In this document: piece after piece, positions 20,001-27,866 of the stretch | Position numbering within the stretch: the stretch's first letter is position 1 | Layout: every line of letters starts with the position of its first letter | Origin: Paenibacillus amylolyticus | Lineage (GTDB): Bacteria; Bacillota; Bacilli; Paenibacillales; Paenibacillaceae | Direction of reading: 5' to 3' | NCBI RefSeq assembly: GCF_001570725.1 | Contig: NZ_BCNV01000001.1 | Location: 1,612,001 to 1,676,000 of the forward strand | DNA length: 64,000 nucleotides | Translations under genes and position numbers: made by a program | Notes under the pieces: model-generated | Databases searched by the model: none | Told to the model about the DNA's origin: nothing | The model's input: only the letters and a program-made list of their open reading frames with translations

Positions 20001-20426
20001 GGCTGTACCTACCAGCAACTGAAGAATAATCAAGCTGCAGAGGAGAATTTCCACAGAGCATCCATCGGTCTGAACGAACCGGCAAGCGCGATGTTCTATA
20101 ATGATCAACCGCCTGAATCGATCTATTATCAGGGACTGGCCTGGCAGAAACTTGGCAATACGAAGGAAGCAAACAGACGCTTTAACAAACTGATTGATTA
20201 TGCCGAAAGACATATACAAGATCACATCCGAATGGATTACTTTGCGGTCTCTCTGCCCGATTTTCTGGTATTCGACGATGATCTCGATCAGCGCAATGAA
20301 GAACATTGCCGATATATGCGGGCATTGGGTCTCCTGGAACTGGGGCGGACGAACGAAGCAAAGGATGAGTTGGAGCGAGTACTGGAGAAGAACCCGAATC
20401 ATCAAGGGGCAATCGTCCATCGATAA
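17088..20426 (+). CDS. DUF5107 domain protein with C-terminal TPR array
   Basis: About 1,112 residues. The N-terminal half (to about 470) matches the DUF5107 pattern (ENEYVRIELMPELGGRIYRALDR...YDFVYYN.V.KPALVGLAGPWISGGIEFNWPQHHRP), a beta-sandwich related to galactose-mutarotase-like sugar-binding folds. The rest (about 480-1110) is helical with repeated TPR-like units (A...Y..G..L...G....A...F..A...). No signal peptide is visible, so it is cytoplasmic. The start is TTG 17088, 8 bp after GAGGAG; the upstream GTG at 17079 overlaps that site. It sits 58 bp before a GH35 enzyme, also without a signal, so a role in intracellular galactoside or oligosaccharide handling is plausible. The biochemical function is unknown. 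Confidence 0.78.
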   Translation: MNHVTAKSNVRIWEETRDIPTYGTGKPDKNPMFLEKRIYQGSSGKVYPHPVIDSIEDEAKMKSYRLIILENEYVRIELMPELGGRIYRALDRTNDYDFVYYNRVIKPALVGLAGPWISGGIEFNWPQHHRPNTYGPVDYTFGSNEDGSATVWVGEIDRMYGTKMTAGFTLHPGKAYLEIHAEVYNRTNTPQTFLWWANPAVAVNDHTQSVFPPDVTAVLDHGKRDVSRFPIATGTYYKMDYSEGVDISRYKNIPVPTSYMAYKSDYNFVGGYDHGVQAGLLHVANHHISPGKKQWTWGNGEFGQAWDRQLTDEDGPYIELMTGIYTDNQPDFTWLQPYEAKSFSQYFMPYKGIGMVKNASIDAAVNLEMDETTGMVTVMVYATSVFEQVTVEVIGPTLVYLHERCNISPTELYKSSFPWSGQDEWHQLKLSVRTAEGRVLVTYQPERSEIQEVPDPAKPLPLPSEMRTNEQLYLAGLHLEQYRHATYEPEPYYLEGLKRDATDIRLNIAYGTLLLRRGLFQDAEKHFRQAVQSLTWKNTNPYDSEAFYQLGLSLKLQGKQGESYAALYKAVWSAQYQDTGYYMLAQIDTGQHRYIEALDHIERSLIRNTRNYKARHLKVALLRRLGQDKQAIQYARETLELDPVEFGAAHELVLIYSGATTPSDRQKAEQAREHFHRLMRGDVHNYLNVAADYADCGLWEEALKVLSGVESEVAQPYPMVGYALAYLYRKLGDTEQAREYQKQGKAAPTDYCFPNTLFEFLVLQDVLAVDSNDARAHYYLGNWLYDRKRYEEAITHWETSREADASYPTVHRNLGLAYYNKLNRSDLALASLEEAFRLDTQDARIFYELDQLHKKIGYSCEHRIIHLEDHMELVHHRDDLYIEWVTLLNMHGSHQEAWEALQARRFHPWEGGEGKVTGQYVTALTELAKQNLEKQQPELALELLQKALVYPENLGEGKLEGTADNPLYFYLGCTYQQLKNNQAAEENFHRASIGLNEPASAMFYNDQPPESIYYQGLAWQKLGNTKEANRRFNKLIDYAERHIQDHIRMDYFAVSLPDFLVFDDDLDQRNEEHCRYMRALGLLELGRTNEAKDELERVLEKNPNHQGAIVHR

Positions 20427-20484
20427 TTGATAATCTATTCATCATCAACCATATCCCATTTATATCGAAGGAGTTATATAATCC

Positions 20485-22824
20485 ATGAACGATAGTGTAG
20501 CAGGCAGCCATATTCACTTTGTATTGGATGCGGAAGATAAGGACATTCGTGCGGGTCGCATGACTGGCAGTGGCGGCAAAAGCCCACGAGGGGAGTCGTA
20601 TGACTTTACCAATTATTATATGACTCGTAATGCTAAACCCTATATTCCTGTGGTAGGTGAATTTCATTTCTCCAGATTCGCTTACCTGCAGTGGGAGGAA
20701 GAATTACTGAAGATGAAGGCAGGCGGGGTGAACATCATCGCTTCTTATGTCTTCTGGAATTTTCACGAGGAGCAGGAAGGTGAGTTTAATTGGTCGGGAA
20801 ATCTGAATTTGCGGCACTTTGTGGATCTGTGTGGCAAACATCAGCTGCCTCTGATCGTGCGGATTGGTCCATTCTGTCATGGAGAAGTTCGCAATGGAGG
20901 GATGCCGGATTGGTTATTCAGTTACCCATTTGAAGTCAGATCGAATGATGAAGGATACCTGTATTACGCCAAGCGACTATATCGCGAGATTGCCCGTCAG
21001 CTCAATGGCTGTTTTCACCAAGAGGGTGGGCCCGTTATAGCCGTACAGTTGGAAAATGAGTACATGCACGCTGGCGCACCCATGGATGCCTGGGGATATA
21101 CACGTGAAAAGTATATTTCCTCCGGCCGGGACGGGCGAGAACATCTAAAGGTGCTTCGCCATATTGCCGAAGAAGTCGGCATGAAACCCATGTTCTATAC
21201 AGCCACGGCTTGGGGGAATGCTGCGGTGCCTGAAGAAGGCACGTTGCCGATGCTTGCGGGGTATGCGTACACACCATGGATTCCGAATCAGCCTCCAAGC
21301 CGCGAATATTTATTCCGTGATCTGCACATAAATCCTGTTGAAGAAGTGGATTATGACAGTCTGGAGTATCCTGCGGCGTATTGTGAGCTTGCTGGCGGTA
21401 TGCAGGTCAGTTATCACGCGCGGCCAGTTGTCGATGCGGACAGTGTTGAGGCAATGACCATTGTGAAGCTGGCAAACGGCAGTAATCTCGTCGGATATTA
21501 TATGTATCATGGCGGTACCAATCCGATAGGGCAAAAATCTTATATGAATGAACAGGCATTGCCGAAAATGACGTATGACTATCAAGCCCCACTTGGGGAA
21601 TTCGGACGTATTGGTGAATCGTATGACCGTATTCGTACCTTGTCCATGTTCCTGGAAGCATACGGTGAGCTGCTTGCGCCAATGGGAAGTGTTGTACCGG
21701 ATGAACAGCATTCGATAATCCCTGAGAACATGATGGATCTGCGCTGGTCTGTTCGTCAACAAGCTGGTTCGGGATTTCTGTTCATGAATAATTATCAGGA
21801 TCATGTGGCATTGCCTGATCGTGATATTCAATTGGAGCTGCATACCAGCAAAGGGATTGCTTTTTATCCAAGAGAAGGAACGATGCAGCTGAAATCCGGC
21901 ATGGCAGCCATTCTTCCTTTCCATATGAATCTGAGTGGAATGAAGATCATTAGTGCTACTGTTCAGCCACTGACCCGATTTATGGTAAATCAGGAGCTTA
22001 CGGCTGTCTTTTATGCTCATGAAGGTATGACGCCTGAGTATGTTATGGATGCATCATCCGTTACAAATGTGGATATGCCCAAAGGCACAGTATCTGAGCA
22101 GGGAAATGAAGTTGTGATCCACCCGATTGCCGGCAAGGACCATCATCTGAGAGTCACAACATCCGACGGTATGGTCATACGAATCATTACATTGACCCGT
22201 GATGAGGCATTGCATGCCTACCGCTTCCATGTGGGCGGAGAAGAAAGGCTTGTGATTAGCAGTAGTCATTTGTATGTACAGAATGAAATGCTCATATGCA
22301 CATCTGTGGAGCAACCGGAGATGGAGGTATCCTTTTATCCGGCACCAGAACAGATTACCGCTTCTGAATATGTTGTGTCATCCCAGTCTAAGCAAGGAGT
22401 ATTCGATACGTACACAATCCAAGTTTCGCCTTACAAACCTGCTGTAGAGGTTGATTATCCGAAAGAGCATGCAGCAACACTGAAATTGGACACAATATGG
22501 CCGGAACATGTCGATGACGTGTGGGTTGTGATTGATTATGAAGGTGACGTTGCAGCAGCACATATTCATCATCGGATGTTAACGGACCATATTCATTATG
22601 GGCATAGCTGGATGCTTGGTTTGAAGCAATCCCGTCATTTGCTGGCTGATCACGCGTTACGTCTGTCCATAACGCCAATTCGAAGAGGTACGACTGAGAG
22701 TTATGTGAATCAAGCTTATGTTGAGCGCTTTGAGGGTGTGGAGATCGGGAAGTTCAATCAGATTCGAGTGATACCTCAGTACCGGGTGGGGTTGGTGCTG
22801 GCGGGAGTTAGGGAGGACGCTTAG
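20485..22824 (+). CDS. GH35 beta-galactosidase, cytoplasmic
   Basis: A 779-residue glycoside hydrolase. The N-terminal barrel has the GH35 signatures GEFHFSR, NIIASYVFWNFHE, IRIGPFCHGE.RNGG.PDWL and GGPVIAVQLENEY (acid/base Glu of the NE pair). The probable nucleophile Glu is in AYCELAGGMQ, followed by YYMYHGGTNP. C-terminal beta domains follow. GH35 enzymes remove terminal beta-galactose (beta-1,3 or beta-1,4). There is no signal peptide, so it should act on imported oligosaccharides. ATG 20485 follows AAGGAG. It is probably co-transcribed with the DUF5107-TPR gene upstream; a terminator follows. Confidence 0.86.
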   Translation: MNDSVAGSHIHFVLDAEDKDIRAGRMTGSGGKSPRGESYDFTNYYMTRNAKPYIPVVGEFHFSRFAYLQWEEELLKMKAGGVNIIASYVFWNFHEEQEGEFNWSGNLNLRHFVDLCGKHQLPLIVRIGPFCHGEVRNGGMPDWLFSYPFEVRSNDEGYLYYAKRLYREIARQLNGCFHQEGGPVIAVQLENEYMHAGAPMDAWGYTREKYISSGRDGREHLKVLRHIAEEVGMKPMFYTATAWGNAAVPEEGTLPMLAGYAYTPWIPNQPPSREYLFRDLHINPVEEVDYDSLEYPAAYCELAGGMQVSYHARPVVDADSVEAMTIVKLANGSNLVGYYMYHGGTNPIGQKSYMNEQALPKMTYDYQAPLGEFGRIGESYDRIRTLSMFLEAYGELLAPMGSVVPDEQHSIIPENMMDLRWSVRQQAGSGFLFMNNYQDHVALPDRDIQLELHTSKGIAFYPREGTMQLKSGMAAILPFHMNLSGMKIISATVQPLTRFMVNQELTAVFYAHEGMTPEYVMDASSVTNVDMPKGTVSEQGNEVVIHPIAGKDHHLRVTTSDGMVIRIITLTRDEALHAYRFHVGGEERLVISSSHLYVQNEMLICTSVEQPEMEVSFYPAPEQITASEYVVSSQSKQGVFDTYTIQVSPYKPAVEVDYPKEHAATLKLDTIWPEHVDDVWVVIDYEGDVAAAHIHHRMLTDHIHYGHSWMLGLKQSRHLLADHALRLSITPIRRGTTESYVNQAYVERFEGVEIGKFNQIRVIPQYRVGLVLAGVREDA

Positions 22825-22894
22825 TCTAGATCAGGGATTAAACAACAGATAAACAAGACTTAAACAAGAGTTAACTGACGTTGATAATACAGAG

Positions 22895-22940
22895 GGTTCT
22901 TTCTCCGAGCGATTGTGAGGGGAGAGAGCCTTTTTATTTT
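22895..22940 (+). terminator. Terminator after the GH35 gene
   Basis: A 12-bp stem (22895-22906 with 22919-22930, three G-U pairs) followed by TTTTTATTTT. Confidence 0.8.
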
Positions 22941-22987
22941 GCTGTGTGATGTAAAAACAAATGATTCCTAATCATGGTAAAAACATC

Positions 22988-23016
22988 TTGACTGGTAAGC
23001 GTTTTCAATTTATTAT
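22988..23016 (+). promoter_or_regulatory. Mannanase promoter with a cre (CcpA site) in its spacer
   Basis: TTGACT (22988-22993), a 17-bp spacer and TATTAT (23011-23016). The spacer contains GGTAAGCGTTTTCA (22994-23007), 13 of 14 matches to the cre consensus TGWAARCGYTWNCW. CcpA bound here would block RNA polymerase, giving glucose repression of the mannanase. The rest of the 22941-23190 gap is AT-rich with no ORF. Confidence 0.7.
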
Positions 23017-23190
23017 AACTTCATAACCTTATCGATAAAGTATATTTAAGTTTTATAACATAAACAAATAAGGTTATTATTGGTTTTTTTAACTACTATA
23101 AAAACCTCTATTACCAACGATTTTAGTTAACTTATTGCCTAGAGCAGGGTTAATTGAAATAAATAAAAAATTACAGGAGGTTCCAAACGA

Positions 23191-24171
23191 ATGGTTAATC
23201 TGAAAAAGTGTACAATCTTCACGGTTATTGCTGCTCTCATGTTCATGGTACTAGGGAGTGCAGCCCCCAAAGCATCTGCTGCCACAGGATTTTATGTAAG
23301 CGGTAACAAATTGTATGATTCCACAGGAAAGCCTTTTGTCATGAGAGGTGTTAATCACGGACATTCCTGGTTCAAAAATGATTTGAATACCGCTATCCCT
23401 GCCATCGCCAAAACAGGTGCCAATACGGTACGCATTGTTCTTTCAAATGGTAGCCTGTACACCAAAGATGATCTGAACGCTGTTAAAAATATTATTAATG
23501 TGGTTAACCAAAATAAAATGATAGCCGTACTCGAAGTCCATGACGCTACAGGAAAAGATGACTATAATTCGTTGGATGCGGCAGTGAACTACTGGATTAG
23601 CATTAAGGAAGCTTTGATTGGCAAAGAAGATCGGGTAATCGTCAACATCGCCAATGAATGGTATGGAACGTGGAATGGAAGTGCGTGGGCTGATGGTTAC
23701 AAAAAAGCCATTCCCAAACTAAGAAATGCCGGAATCAAAAATACGCTGATTGTGGATGCAGCCGGATGGGGACAGTTCCCACAATCCATCGTGGATTATG
23801 GACAAAGTGTATTTGCAGCGGACTCACAGAAAAATACCGTGTTCTCCATTCATATGTATGAGTATGCGGGCAAAGATGCTGCAACCGTCAAAGCCAATAT
23901 GGAGAATGTGCTGAACAAAGGCTTGGCGCTGATCATTGGTGAGTTCGGGGGATACCACACGAATGGTGATGTGGATGAGTATGCCATTATGAGATATGGT
24001 CAGGAAAAAGGGGTAGGCTGGCTTGCCTGGTCCTGGTACGGAAACAGTTCCGGTCTGAACTATCTGGACATGGCTACAGGTCCGAACGGAAGTTTGACGA
24101 GCTTCGGAAACACCGTAGTGAATGATACCTATGGTATTAAAAACACTTCCCAAAAAGCGGGGATTTTCTAA
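23191..24171 (+). CDS. Secreted GH5 (subfamily 8-like) endo-beta-1,4-mannanase
   Basis: A 326-residue single-domain enzyme with a signal peptide (basic start, hydrophobic core 9-22, probable cut after KASA at residue 30). The catalytic (beta/alpha)8 barrel shows the acid/base Glu156 in VNIANEWYG and the nucleophile Glu251 in LIIGEFGGYH; the early motif RGVNHGHSW is typical of Bacillus GH5_8 mannanases. It hydrolyses internal beta-1,4-mannosidic bonds in mannan or glucomannan outside the cell. There is no carbohydrate-binding module. ATG 23191 follows AGGAGG. It is monocistronic, probably CcpA-repressed through the cre in its promoter, and ends at a strong terminator. Confidence 0.9.
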   Translation: MVNLKKCTIFTVIAALMFMVLGSAAPKASAATGFYVSGNKLYDSTGKPFVMRGVNHGHSWFKNDLNTAIPAIAKTGANTVRIVLSNGSLYTKDDLNAVKNIINVVNQNKMIAVLEVHDATGKDDYNSLDAAVNYWISIKEALIGKEDRVIVNIANEWYGTWNGSAWADGYKKAIPKLRNAGIKNTLIVDAAGWGQFPQSIVDYGQSVFAADSQKNTVFSIHMYEYAGKDAATVKANMENVLNKGLALIIGEFGGYHTNGDVDEYAIMRYGQEKGVGWLAWSWYGNSSGLNYLDMATGPNGSLTSFGNTVVNDTYGIKNTSQKAGIF

Positions 24172-24189
24172 TCCGCTGATGAAACAGGA

Positions 24190-24221
24190 ACACTCTGACG
24201 TTCACGTCAGGGTGTTTTTTT
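24190..24221 (+). terminator. Terminator after the mannanase gene
   Basis: ACACTCTGACG (24190-24200) pairs with CGTCAGGGTGT (24205-24215), followed by seven T. Confidence 0.9.
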
Positions 24222-24277
24222 AATAAAAGTGCTTAATCCATATTAGTTTTTGAATTTTTCCGTTTATATTTAAAATC

Positions 24278-24296
24278 TTTTGTTTTCAAAACAAAA
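24278..24296. promoter_or_regulatory. Perfect 19-bp palindrome upstream of the rhamnose genes, candidate operator
   Basis: TTTTGTTTTCAAAACAAAA is a perfect 9-1-9 palindrome 54 bp before rhaEW, followed by another AACAAAG half-like unit. The position suits a sugar-responsive repressor or activator site. The regulator gene is not in the window. Confidence 0.45.
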
Positions 24297-24350
24297 CAAA
24301 GATGATAAACTCGGATTAGGAATAAAACAAACATTATCGGAGGGAAACGA

Positions 24351-26420
24351 ATGGTACAGAGTTTATGGAATGCATCGCAGGCATCTGAGAAAACAACAGG
24401 ACTGGAGCAATTGGTTTACCGATCCAACCTGATTGGAACCGATCGCAGTGTATGTAACATTTTCGGTGGAAATACGTCTACCAAAACGACAGTGAAGGAT
24501 TTTCGTGGTCGTGATGTAGAAGTAATGTATGTGAAAGGCAGCGGCTCTGATCTGGGTTCCATGGAAGCGAAGCATTTTACCGGACTTGGGCTGGAGGACA
24601 TTCGACCATTAATTGAACGTGAATCCATGTCGGATGAAGAGATGGTTGAATATCTGGGACATTGCATGATTGATGCCAAGCACCCGCGTGCCTCCATCGA
24701 GACTCTTCTGCATGCGTTCCTTCCATATAAGCATGTGGATCATACGCACCCGGATGCGATTATCAGTCTGTGTTGTGCGCATAACGGTAAGGAATTGGCG
24801 AGAGAGATTTACGGTGATCGTTTTGTATGGGTACCATATGTACGTCCTGGGTTTACGTTATCTAAAATAATTGCTGAAAGCGTATTCTCGAATCCCAATG
24901 CGGAACTTGTACTGATGGAAAAACACGGGCTCGTGACTTGGGGAGAAACATCCGAAGAATGTTACGCTCAAACGATCAAGATTATCAATGAGGCGGAAGC
25001 ATTCATCGAAGCACGGGTGGACGAAGGAAGCTTGTTCGGTGGTGTGAAGCACCCGGCACTAGCAGCAGATGTTCGTCGTCAGATCGTATCACGCGTGATG
25101 CCAACGATTCGTGGAGCAGTATCAGATAGCAAAAAAATGATTTTGTCCTTTGATGATCAGGAGGATGTGCTTGCTTTTGTGGGCGGATCGGATTCTCCGC
25201 AATTGTCTCAGGTGGGTGCGGCTTGCCCGGATCATCTGGTACATACCAAAGTGGTACCTCTGTTTATTGATTGGACGCCAGATGCGGATGACATTGAGGG
25301 CTTAAAAGCGAAACTGGTGGAAGGCGTGGCAGCCTACAAAGAGCAGTATCAGCAGTATTTTGAAAGCAACAAAAACGAAGGTGACGTCATGTTCGAAGCG
25401 GCTCCTCGCGTTATCCTGATTCCTGGTGTGGGCATGATCAACACAGGCAAGAGTTGGGCACTTTCGCAAGTAAGCGGTGCATTGTATCACAGAGCCATTG
25501 CCGTTATGCGTGGAGCCACTAGCCTGGGTCAATTCGTATCGCTCAGTGCAAACGAATCTTACAATGTGGAGTACTGGCCGCTGGAATTGTACAAATTATC
25601 TCTGGCTCCCGCAGAAACCGAATTCTCCCGCAAAGTGGCATTTATCACAGGTGGAGCTGGCGGTATCGGAAGTGAAACCGCACGTAGATTGGTATCTGAA
25701 GGCGCTCATGTCGTGCTTGCTGATCTCAACCTGGAGGGCGCACAGAAGGTAGCGCAAGAGATCAATGATCAATACGGCGCGAATCGTGCTTATGCGCTGA
25801 AAATGGACGTGACCGATGAAGAAGCCGTTCAATCTGCGTATGCAGATGTTGCGGTGCAGTATGGCGGAGTGGATATCATCGTGAACAATGCCGGACTGGC
25901 GACATCCAGCCCATTTGATGAAACGTCCCTGAAAGAATGGAACCTGAACATGAATGTACTGGGTACAGGTTATTTCCTTGTGGCTCGGGAAGCCTTCAAG
26001 CTGATGAAACAGCAGGGTATTGGGGGTAGCATGGTATTTATCGGGTCCAAAAACTCGGTGTATGCGGGTAAAAGTGCCTCTGCCTACAGCTCAGCGAAAG
26101 CACTGGAAGCGCACCTGGCACGTTGTATTGCAGCAGAAGGTGGGGAGTATGGCATTCGTGTCAATACGATTCTTCCAGACGCAATTCTACAAGGGTCAGC
26201 GATCTGGAACGGTTCTTGGAGAAACGAACGAGCAGCGGCATACGGTATCGAGCCGGATCAACTGGAAGAGTATTACCGCAAACGGACGACATTGCTCGTG
26301 AATATCTATCCAAGAGATATTGCGGAAGGGATCGCATTCTTTGCTTCTTCGAAATCCGAAAAAACAACCGGTTGCATGATGACCATTGATGGCGGTGTAC
26401 CGGCAGCATTTACACGTTAA
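24351..26420 (+). CDS. rhaEW: Bifunctional rhamnulose-1-phosphate aldolase / L-lactaldehyde (short-chain) dehydrogenase
   Basis: A 689-residue fusion. The N-terminal class II aldolase domain (about 1-400) has metal-ligand histidines in HVDHTHPDAI and a further conserved EKHGLVTWG. The C-terminal short-chain dehydrogenase (about 425-689) has the cofactor motif TGGAGGIG, NNAG and the catalytic YSSAK. The architecture is that of Bacillus RhaEW (YuxG): cleavage of L-rhamnulose-1-phosphate to DHAP and L-lactaldehyde, then oxidation of the aldehyde. ATG 24351 follows CGGAGGG. It lies 18 bp before rhaA, so the two are one operon. The kinase and mutarotase of the usual rha operon are not in this window. 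Confidence 0.88.
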   Translation: MVQSLWNASQASEKTTGLEQLVYRSNLIGTDRSVCNIFGGNTSTKTTVKDFRGRDVEVMYVKGSGSDLGSMEAKHFTGLGLEDIRPLIERESMSDEEMVEYLGHCMIDAKHPRASIETLLHAFLPYKHVDHTHPDAIISLCCAHNGKELAREIYGDRFVWVPYVRPGFTLSKIIAESVFSNPNAELVLMEKHGLVTWGETSEECYAQTIKIINEAEAFIEARVDEGSLFGGVKHPALAADVRRQIVSRVMPTIRGAVSDSKKMILSFDDQEDVLAFVGGSDSPQLSQVGAACPDHLVHTKVVPLFIDWTPDADDIEGLKAKLVEGVAAYKEQYQQYFESNKNEGDVMFEAAPRVILIPGVGMINTGKSWALSQVSGALYHRAIAVMRGATSLGQFVSLSANESYNVEYWPLELYKLSLAPAETEFSRKVAFITGGAGGIGSETARRLVSEGAHVVLADLNLEGAQKVAQEINDQYGANRAYALKMDVTDEEAVQSAYADVAVQYGGVDIIVNNAGLATSSPFDETSLKEWNLNMNVLGTGYFLVAREAFKLMKQQGIGGSMVFIGSKNSVYAGKSASAYSSAKALEAHLARCIAAEGGEYGIRVNTILPDAILQGSAIWNGSWRNERAAAYGIEPDQLEEYYRKRTTLLVNIYPRDIAEGIAFFASSKSEKTTGCMMTIDGGVPAAFTR

Positions 26421-26438
26421 TTAGGAGGGTTCTTGCGG

Positions 26439-27710
26439 ATGGATAACCAAGTCAAGCAAGCGTATGAAGCAGCCAAGTCATTGTATGCCCAGCACGGAAT
26501 TGATACGGACGAGGTGCTGAACAAACTCGCGGATATCAAAGTATCCGTACACTGTTGGCAAGGCGACGATGTTAAAGGCTTTCTGAACAAAGATGGAGAG
26601 TTAACAGGTGGTATTTCCGTGACAGGTCAGTATCCAGGGGCTGCGACCACGCCTGCAGAGCTTCGTAACGATCTGGAGCAAGCTTTTGCTCTGATTCCCG
26701 GCAAACATAAAGTCAATCTGCACGCAATCTACACGGATACAGACGAGCAGGTTGAACTGGATCAGATTGAGCCGAAGCATTATGAGAACTGGGTGAAATG
26801 GGCCAAAGAACAAGGACTCGGTCTGGACTTCAACCCAACATGTTTTTCCCATGAAAAATCGAGTGACGGGTTCACGCTCAGTCATCCAGACCCTGAGATT
26901 CGCAAGTTCTGGATTGATCACTGCAAGGCGTCTCGCCGGATTGGTGCATACTTCGGGGAACAGCTTGGTCAGACCTGTGTAACCAATGTATGGGTGCCGG
27001 ACGGATTCAAGGATAATCCGGTGGATCGGCTGACACCACGCAAACGTCTTAAGGAATCACTGGATGAAGTATTCTGCGAACCACTTAACCCGGAGCACAA
27101 CCTGGACGCGGTAGAGAGTAAGCTGTTTGGTCTGGGTTCGGAAGCGTATGTGGTGGGTTCTCATGAATTCTATATGGGTTACGGCTTGCAAAATGATACG
27201 TTAATCTGCCTGGATGCGGGTCATTTTCATCCTACAGAGGTTATCTCCAATAAACTGTCGTCCCTATCTTTGTTTACTAGCGGCATTCTGCTTCACGTAA
27301 GCCGCCCGATGCGCTGGGATAGTGACCATGTGGTAATTATGGACGATGAGTTGCTGGAAATTGCTCGTGAACTGGTTCGACATGATCTGCTTGCGACCAC
27401 ACATATTGGATTGGATTTCTTTGATGCAAGTATCAACCGTGTTGCTGCTTGGGTTGTGGGTACACGTAATACGGTCAAAGCCCTTCTGCGTGCGATGCTG
27501 GAACCGGTAGAGGCCTTGAAACAAGCTGAGTTGGACGGAGATTACACCCTGCGTCTCGCATTGACGGAAGAGTTCAAATCCTATCCGTTCGGCGCAATCT
27601 GGGACTACTATTGTGCTCAGCAAGGCGTTCCAGTTCGGGAAAAGTGGATCACCGATATCAAAACCTATGAACAAGACGTATTGCTACAGCGTGATAAATC
27701 ATTGGTGTAA
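26439..27710 (+). CDS. rhaA: L-rhamnose isomerase
   Basis: A 423-residue enzyme converting L-rhamnose to L-rhamnulose, the first catabolic step. The N-terminal [15 protein letters not shown] is the RhaA hallmark; the metal-binding barrel shows DAGHFHPTE and [13 protein letters not shown]. The length is normal for the family. The ATG at 26439, 10 bp after AGGAGG (26423-26428), is preferred over the in-frame TTG at 26433, which is only 4 bp from the Shine-Dalgarno. It is the second gene of the rhaEW-rhaA operon and is closed by a strong terminator. Order and pairing are as in Bacillus rhamnose operons, minus rhaB and rhaM. Confidence 0.92.
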   Translation: MDNQVKQAYEAAKSLYAQHGIDTDEVLNKLADIKVSVHCWQGDDVKGFLNKDGELTGGISVTGQYPGAATTPAELRNDLEQAFALIPGKHKVNLHAIYTDTDEQVELDQIEPKHYENWVKWAKEQGLGLDFNPTCFSHEKSSDGFTLSHPDPEIRKFWIDHCKASRRIGAYFGEQLGQTCVTNVWVPDGFKDNPVDRLTPRKRLKESLDEVFCEPLNPEHNLDAVESKLFGLGSEAYVVGSHEFYMGYGLQNDTLICLDAGHFHPTEVISNKLSSLSLFTSGILLHVSRPMRWDSDHVVIMDDELLEIARELVRHDLLATTHIGLDFFDASINRVAAWVVGTRNTVKALLRAMLEPVEALKQAELDGDYTLRLALTEEFKSYPFGAIWDYYCAQQGVPVREKWITDIKTYEQDVLLQRDKSLV

Positions 27711-27730
27711 CCGCATTTATTTTTGTATAA

Positions 27731-27767
27731 ACCACTACGGAATGAAATTTCCGTGGTGGTTTTTTTG
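27731..27767 (+). terminator. Terminator of the rhamnose operon
   Basis: ACCACTACGG (27731-27740) pairs with CCGTGGTGGT (27751-27760), followed by a T run. Confidence 0.9.
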
Positions 27768-27866
27768 GCATAATCACGCTGAAATGCATAAGTGAGGCGA
27801 TTGTTTCCATACTAGGAATATAGATCCGAATCGCATACGTATGTCACGCAGAGGAGGTTAATAGAG

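Noticed and set aside
21310..22020. 236-codon antisense frame in the GH35 gene
   Set aside because: A shadow of a well-supported enzyme; its composition looks like reverse-complement coding sequence.
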